Assembly (NCBI RefSeq): GCF_029784135.1 | Contig: NC_073746.1 | Coordinates: 9,953,380 to 10,017,379, forward strand | Length of the DNA: 64,000 nt | Reading direction: 5' to 3' | Source: Toxorhynchites rutilus septentrionalis | Lineage: Eukaryota; Arthropoda; Insecta; Diptera; Culicidae | In this document: in pieces, positions 60,226 through 64,000 of the stretch | How the letters are laid out: every line of letters begins with the position of its first letter | Position numbering within the stretch: position 1 is the first letter of the stretch | Notes under the pieces: generated by a model | Seen by the model: only the letters and a program-made list of their open reading frames with translations | Database searches by the model: none | Told to the model about the DNA's origin: nothing | Translations under genes and position numbers: made by a program

Positions 60226-61404
60226 TTAGTGCTCCGCATTGCAGAGCAAATGTTCCGAGGTTTCGCTTTCGGCATTACAAAAGCGACAAATATCATCTTG
60301 CACTAAACCTATGTTTTTGAGATGGTATTTACTCGGACAGTGTCCTGTTATAAGACCAGTGAATGTGCTGAAGTCTTTCTTATTAAGACTCAGCAATTGT
60401 TGAGTAATTTTAATACTCGGCGTGATAAATTTTTTTGACTGGTTGAGTTGTACAGCCATCCAGTTGGCCATTACTTCCCGGTCTTCCCATTTCTTCAGCT
60501 CACTCTTCAACACACATTCAGAAATTCCACAGAATGGTTCTGGACCAGTGAAGGGTGAGCTTGAGCCGCGTCTTGCGAGTTCATCTGCTTGTTCATTTCC
60601 CTCTATACCGCAATTGCCAGGAATCCAGTATAGTTGTACCGAACTTCTCTGACACAGTTGTCGTAAGAGGCAAATGCATTCCCAGACAATTTTTGAATAG
60701 CACTTGAAAGCATTGAGGGCTTTAAGTGCTGCTTAACTGTCTGAGAAGATGCAAATGTTAGCATGTCTATAATTTCTTTTAAGGCAGACATTTATACATT
60801 CTATTATTGCAGCTACTTCTGCCTCGAAAATTGTTGGCCAGTTCCTCATAGCTACAGAAATTTTTATTCTGGGACCATACACTCCAGCACCTGTTCTGTT
60901 ACCCATTTTCGACCCATCGGTATAAAACAGGATTGAACCATTACGAACATCGGGACCACCCTCATCCCATACTGAACGGGAAAGTTCGATCACTCTGTAT
61001 GGAATGTCATAATTGGTCCTTGGTTCCATCCAATCGCTGTTCATCTCTGAGGTTGGTCCAACGGGTAAGAGATTCAGGATGCTCAAGTGACCAGTTTTGT
61101 TCCCGTCTAATATTTTTTTATATCTTTTTAGCTTTAGAGCGCTTCTATTAGCCTCCAGCTGAACATGTTGACCCAAAGGTAACAAGTGAAGGATAGCCTC
61201 CAATGCCTTTGAGGGTGTGCTTCGCATTGCTCCTGTTACAGCAACGCATGCCAGTCGTTGGAGTTTGTTTAGCTTTTTTGTAGCTACAGTCTCCTTAGTC
61301 TTTGGCCACCATACTAATGAGGCATAGGTTATCCTAGGTCGCACAATTGCTGTATAGACCCACATAACCATTTTTGGTTTCAGGCCCCATGTTCTACCTA
61401 TCAT
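60226..61404 (-). pseudogene. LOA-type ORF2 C-terminus: RT thumb and RNase H, with frameshift and stop
   Basis: Continues the upstream frame after a shift around 61405-61417: [35 protein letters not shown], then RNase H blocks LFYTDGSKMGNRTGAGVYG (Asp), FEAEVAAIIECI (Glu) and ICIFSDS (Asp) up to a stop at 60733-60735. Beyond it WIPGNCGIEGNEQADELARR (final catalytic block, where H is N) and a Cys cluster CRFCNAESETSEHLLC (about 60290-60245) remain readable. The lesions are few, so the copy died recently. Confidence 0.88.
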
Positions 61405-61416
61405 TTTAGAACATGC

Positions 61417-63906
61417 TCATAGGGCAATGTTGGCCTTACTGATAATTGCATCTAAGTGTGCGTTCCAGTTTAGTTTAGCGTCTAGGATTACGCCTAGATA
61501 TTTCACTGAAACGCTGAATTTTATTTCCTCTCCTCCAAGATTTAGAGTCTGCAGATGCAGTTTCTTCTTTTTGGTGAAAGGAACAATTGTTGTTTTTGAG
61601 GGATTTATGCTCAGACCTTCTTTGATACACCATGATTGTGTAAGGTTTAAGGCCATCTGCATCCTACTCGATATCACATCGTTGAATTTGCCACGTACCA
61701 TTATGACTAAATCATCAGCAAAACCCATGGTTTCGAAACCATTCGCCTCCAAACTAATCAGAAGGTCGTCAACCACCAGTGACCAAAGTAGAGGTGATAG
61801 AACCCCTCCTTGTGGGCAACCTTTCGTTGCAATCACAGATGTCGACCACCCACCCAGCTCCGAGGTGATTTGTCTATTTGTGAGCATGCCTTTGATCCAT
61901 TCGACTATGCAGTCATCGAAATGTCTTCTTCTCATAGCCTGTGCCATTGATACATAAGAAGCATTGTCGAAAGCCCCTTCGATATCAAGAAACGCACATA
62001 ATGCAGTTTCTTTTGACGAAAGAGATTTTTCAATTTTAGTCACAAGTGTGTGTAACGCTGTGACTGTGGATTTGCCTGATTGATAGGCAAACTGGTATTT
62101 AGATAAAGGGCATTTGGACATGAATACAGACTTTATGTATTCATATAATACTTTTTCCATAGTTTTTAGCAGTATTGATGATAAACTAATTGGTCTGAAT
62201 GATTTTGGGAGTGATTTATCACGTTTCCCAGCTTTTGGAATGAAGACCACTTTAACGAGTCTCCATGTGGAAGGAATGTGCTCTAGTATCAGACTTGCCT
62301 TAAAAATCTCGATTAGAGATGGAATCAGCTTAGATTGTCCTTTTTGAATCAGGGCTGGAAAAATTCCATCTGCACCTGCGGATTTGTATGGTTGAAAGGA
62401 TCTCACCGCGCTTTCTACTCTGGCCTTCGTGAAAACCATTCCAGCAACTATCTTTGCGACATCCTTTGCACTTTGAGAATACCTTCGAGAGCATTTCATG
62501 TCGCGGTTGTAGCTAGGACTGGTATCAGAATGAACCGATGTAGATCCCGGGAAGTGAGTTTTCATCAGTAAGTCTAATACTTCTGAGGGAGATTTTGTGA
62601 ACGAACCGTCGTCCTTTTTGAGGGAACCTATCCCGTTCGAGTGGTCTTTTGCAAGAGTCTTGCTTAGTCTTGCAACGATTGGGGTTCTTTCAATGCTTTC
62701 GCAGTTATTTACCCAAGATTTTCGTTTAGATCGTCTTAGTTCTCTGTTATATTCGGTTAGGGCGCTCCTATATTGAGACCAATCCGAATTAATTTTAGCT
62801 CTGTTGAACAGCTTCCGCGCTGTTTTACGTAGCCGCTCGAGCCTTTTGTTCCACCATGGAACGTTTCTTGTCGAAGAAACTCTCTTAAGTGGACAATTAC
62901 TGTTGTAGACTGAAACTATCGTATCATTTAATTCTTTTGAAGTTGATTCGGGCTGTTGAATCGACCTTATTCTTGTGTTAAGAGTTTCTGACTCGAGTTC
63001 AAGTGAATATCGTTCCCAGTTGGTTTTTCTTGGATCACGATATTCTCTCTGTACTGTCAAGCCACCATCCCATTCGAAGATAATGTGTCTGTGATCAGAC
63101 AAAAACGCCTCTTCCGAAACGTGCCAGTTGTATATTTTCGAAGAAATTACCGGACTGCACAGTGTTAGGTCCAGGACTTCTTGTCTGATAGCGTTTATAA
63201 ACGTTGGTTCATTGCCTATATTGGCAATGTCAATGTTGTTTGAAGAGAGAAATTCTAAAAGACAGTCACCTCGACTGTTTATGTCAGTACTACCCCACAA
63301 AGTGTGATGAGCGTTGGCATCACAACCGATGATGAAGTCTTTTTTGATTTCTCTGCAATAATTTACGAACGCCGCAACCTCTTGGGGAGGTGCCTCAGGT
63401 ACGTCACCAGAGAAATAAGCCGACGCAATTATTATGTCGGATCTTCCCTTGGCGGTTGGTATCTCAACTCTGATCGCGACGATGTCCCTTTGAATGAACT
63501 CTGTTATAGGAAAGCAATTAATATTTGCTTTTACTAGAACAGCAGTTCTTGGGGAGTCATGCTTGTCGTCGTAGAATAACTTGCATGAACCAGTATGAAT
63601 ACCAAGTATTCTTCCTTTGTGGACCCAAGGCTCTTGAATTAAAGCTAAATCCATAGCGTCTTCAATAAACCTCCTAGACAGCACGCTAGACGCTGCTTTA
63701 GCGTGATGGAGATTTATTTGCAGAACCTTAGTGTTCTGAGTTATTTTCGACCGCTCGTTTTGTTCATTTGGATGTGGATTATTCATAGAAGTCCCACGAG
63801 TCTCGCGGTAAAGAAGATCCACTGCATCAGTGACCGGCTTAATGCAGCAAGGGCAGACGATACTGTGGAGGGTGCCCTGGTGCTCCACAGGCTCCGTTAA
63901 CGGCAA
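61417..63906 (-). CDS. LOA-type ORF2: APE endonuclease and reverse transcriptase (829 codons)
   Basis: Encodes target-nicking and reverse transcription. APE endonuclease blocks: LIQEPWVHKGRILGI (Glu), RSDIIIASAYFSGD, FIIGCDANAHHTLWGS (Asp/Asn), VLDLTLCSPV and AFLSDHRHIIFEW (SDH). A basic linker with WWNKRLERLRKTARKLFNRA follows. [55 protein letters not shown] (Asp), CPQGGVLSPLLWSLVVDDLL, ETMGFADDLVIMV (intact ADD) and SVKYLGVILDAKLNW. The frame is uninterrupted for 829 codons and stops near 61417, where a one-base shift moves reading into the next frame. Upstream CPCC may be residual zinc-finger sequence. Confidence 0.9.
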   Translation of the reverse strand: MPLTEPVEHQGTLHSIVCPCCIKPVTDAVDLLYRETRGTSMNNPHPNEQNERSKITQNTKVLQINLHHAKAASSVLSRRFIEDAMDLALIQEPWVHKGRILGIHTGSCKLFYDDKHDSPRTAVLVKANINCFPITEFIQRDIVAIRVEIPTAKGRSDIIIASAYFSGDVPEAPPQEVAAFVNYCREIKKDFIIGCDANAHHTLWGSTDINSRGDCLLEFLSSNNIDIANIGNEPTFINAIRQEVLDLTLCSPVISSKIYNWHVSEEAFLSDHRHIIFEWDGGLTVQREYRDPRKTNWERYSLELESETLNTRIRSIQQPESTSKELNDTIVSVYNSNCPLKRVSSTRNVPWWNKRLERLRKTARKLFNRAKINSDWSQYRSALTEYNRELRRSKRKSWVNNCESIERTPIVARLSKTLAKDHSNGIGSLKKDDGSFTKSPSEVLDLLMKTHFPGSTSVHSDTSPSYNRDMKCSRRYSQSAKDVAKIVAGMVFTKARVESAVRSFQPYKSAGADGIFPALIQKGQSKLIPSLIEIFKASLILEHIPSTWRLVKVVFIPKAGKRDKSLPKSFRPISLSSILLKTMEKVLYEYIKSVFMSKCPLSKYQFAYQSGKSTVTALHTLVTKIEKSLSSKETALCAFLDIEGAFDNASYVSMAQAMRRRHFDDCIVEWIKGMLTNRQITSELGGWSTSVIATKGCPQGGVLSPLLWSLVVDDLLISLEANGFETMGFADDLVIMVRGKFNDVISSRMQMALNLTQSWCIKEGLSINPSKTTIVPFTKKKKLHLQTLNLGGEEIKFSVSVKYLGVILDAKLNWNAHLDAIISKANIAL

Positions 63907-64000
63907 GGTTTGAAACCCCCCCTACCATTCATCCCTCGGCACGGGTCGCTTCACACCTTGGTTTAGGGGTTATCCATTACTTCCTTTCCATAATAACCAT

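Larger units (their letters stand above)
60200..64000 (-). mobile_element. LOA-type non-LTR retrotransposon, runs past window end
   Basis: The order endonuclease, RT, RNase H on the minus strand and the opening KVLQINLHHAKAASSVLS fit the LOA clade (Bilbo, Baggins, Lian). ORF2 is almost complete; ORF1 would lie beyond 64000. A related but much older copy lies at 30.0-31.7 kb. Confidence 0.85.

Overview
The window looks like nuclear DNA of a dipteran, most probably a culicine mosquito. It is AT-rich, its single host gene has introns of up to about 10 kb, and most of the sequence is nested transposable-element debris of types familiar from mosquito genomes: DD37E-spaced Tc1/mariner (ITmD37E-like), irritans-type mariner, two tRNA-headed SINE families, LOA and I-like non-LTR elements, Ty3/gypsy, and many MITEs. 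The genus cannot be fixed from sequence alone.

Host gene. I recognise one, on the + strand: a BCAR3/SH2D3-type (NSP family) adaptor with an SH2 domain followed by a Cdc25/RasGEF-like Cas-binding domain. Nine exons join with compatible splice phases: 25850-25916, 33238-33480, 43569-43671, 43763-43925, 43992-45019, 45077-45345, 45400-45592, 45660-45873 and 54488-54629 (stop). The last eight sum to 2355 bases, which is 784 codons plus the stop. The true 5' end was not found; an in-frame ATG at 33208 could serve a shorter isoform. The 7.3, 10.1 and 8.6 kb introns hold most of the middle of the window's repeats.

Layout. 1-10 kb: end of an I-like retrotransposon, a pogo-like MITE, a Tc1 copy, a Jockey-like RT fragment, and an irritans mariner split by an RLE-type (R2/R4-group) retrotransposon piece. 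10-25 kb: SINEs, DD37E copies, a MITE made of ACGCGG repeats, a minisatellite-bearing element, and an internally deleted mariner inside a MITE. 25-33 kb: first recognised exon and an intron with a MITE, a hairpin element, hAT, DD37 and non-LTR fragments. 34.8-38.4 kb: an irritans mariner interrupted by a young non-autonomous LTR element whose two 238-bp LTRs look identical. 40.8-43.2 kb: a DD37E element with a nearly complete transposase frame inside an older relative. 43.5-45.9 kb: the exon cluster. 47.0-50.7 kb: an inverted-repeat element carrying an I-like retrotransposon and a 125-bp tandem array. 51.6-54.2 kb: a minisatellite element and a TTAA-flanked element. 54.5 kb: last exon and probable 3' UTR. 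56.6-60 kb: dead Ty3/gypsy. 60.2-64 kb: LOA-type retrotransposon running off the window.

I see no operon-like or CRISPR-like system and no convincing tRNA or rRNA gene. The least-explained items are the minisatellite-bearing family with GACGTAG...CTACGTC ends, the TTAA element with two small reading frames, the phased repeats inside the young LTR element, and a threefold SADGV motif in the adaptor protein.
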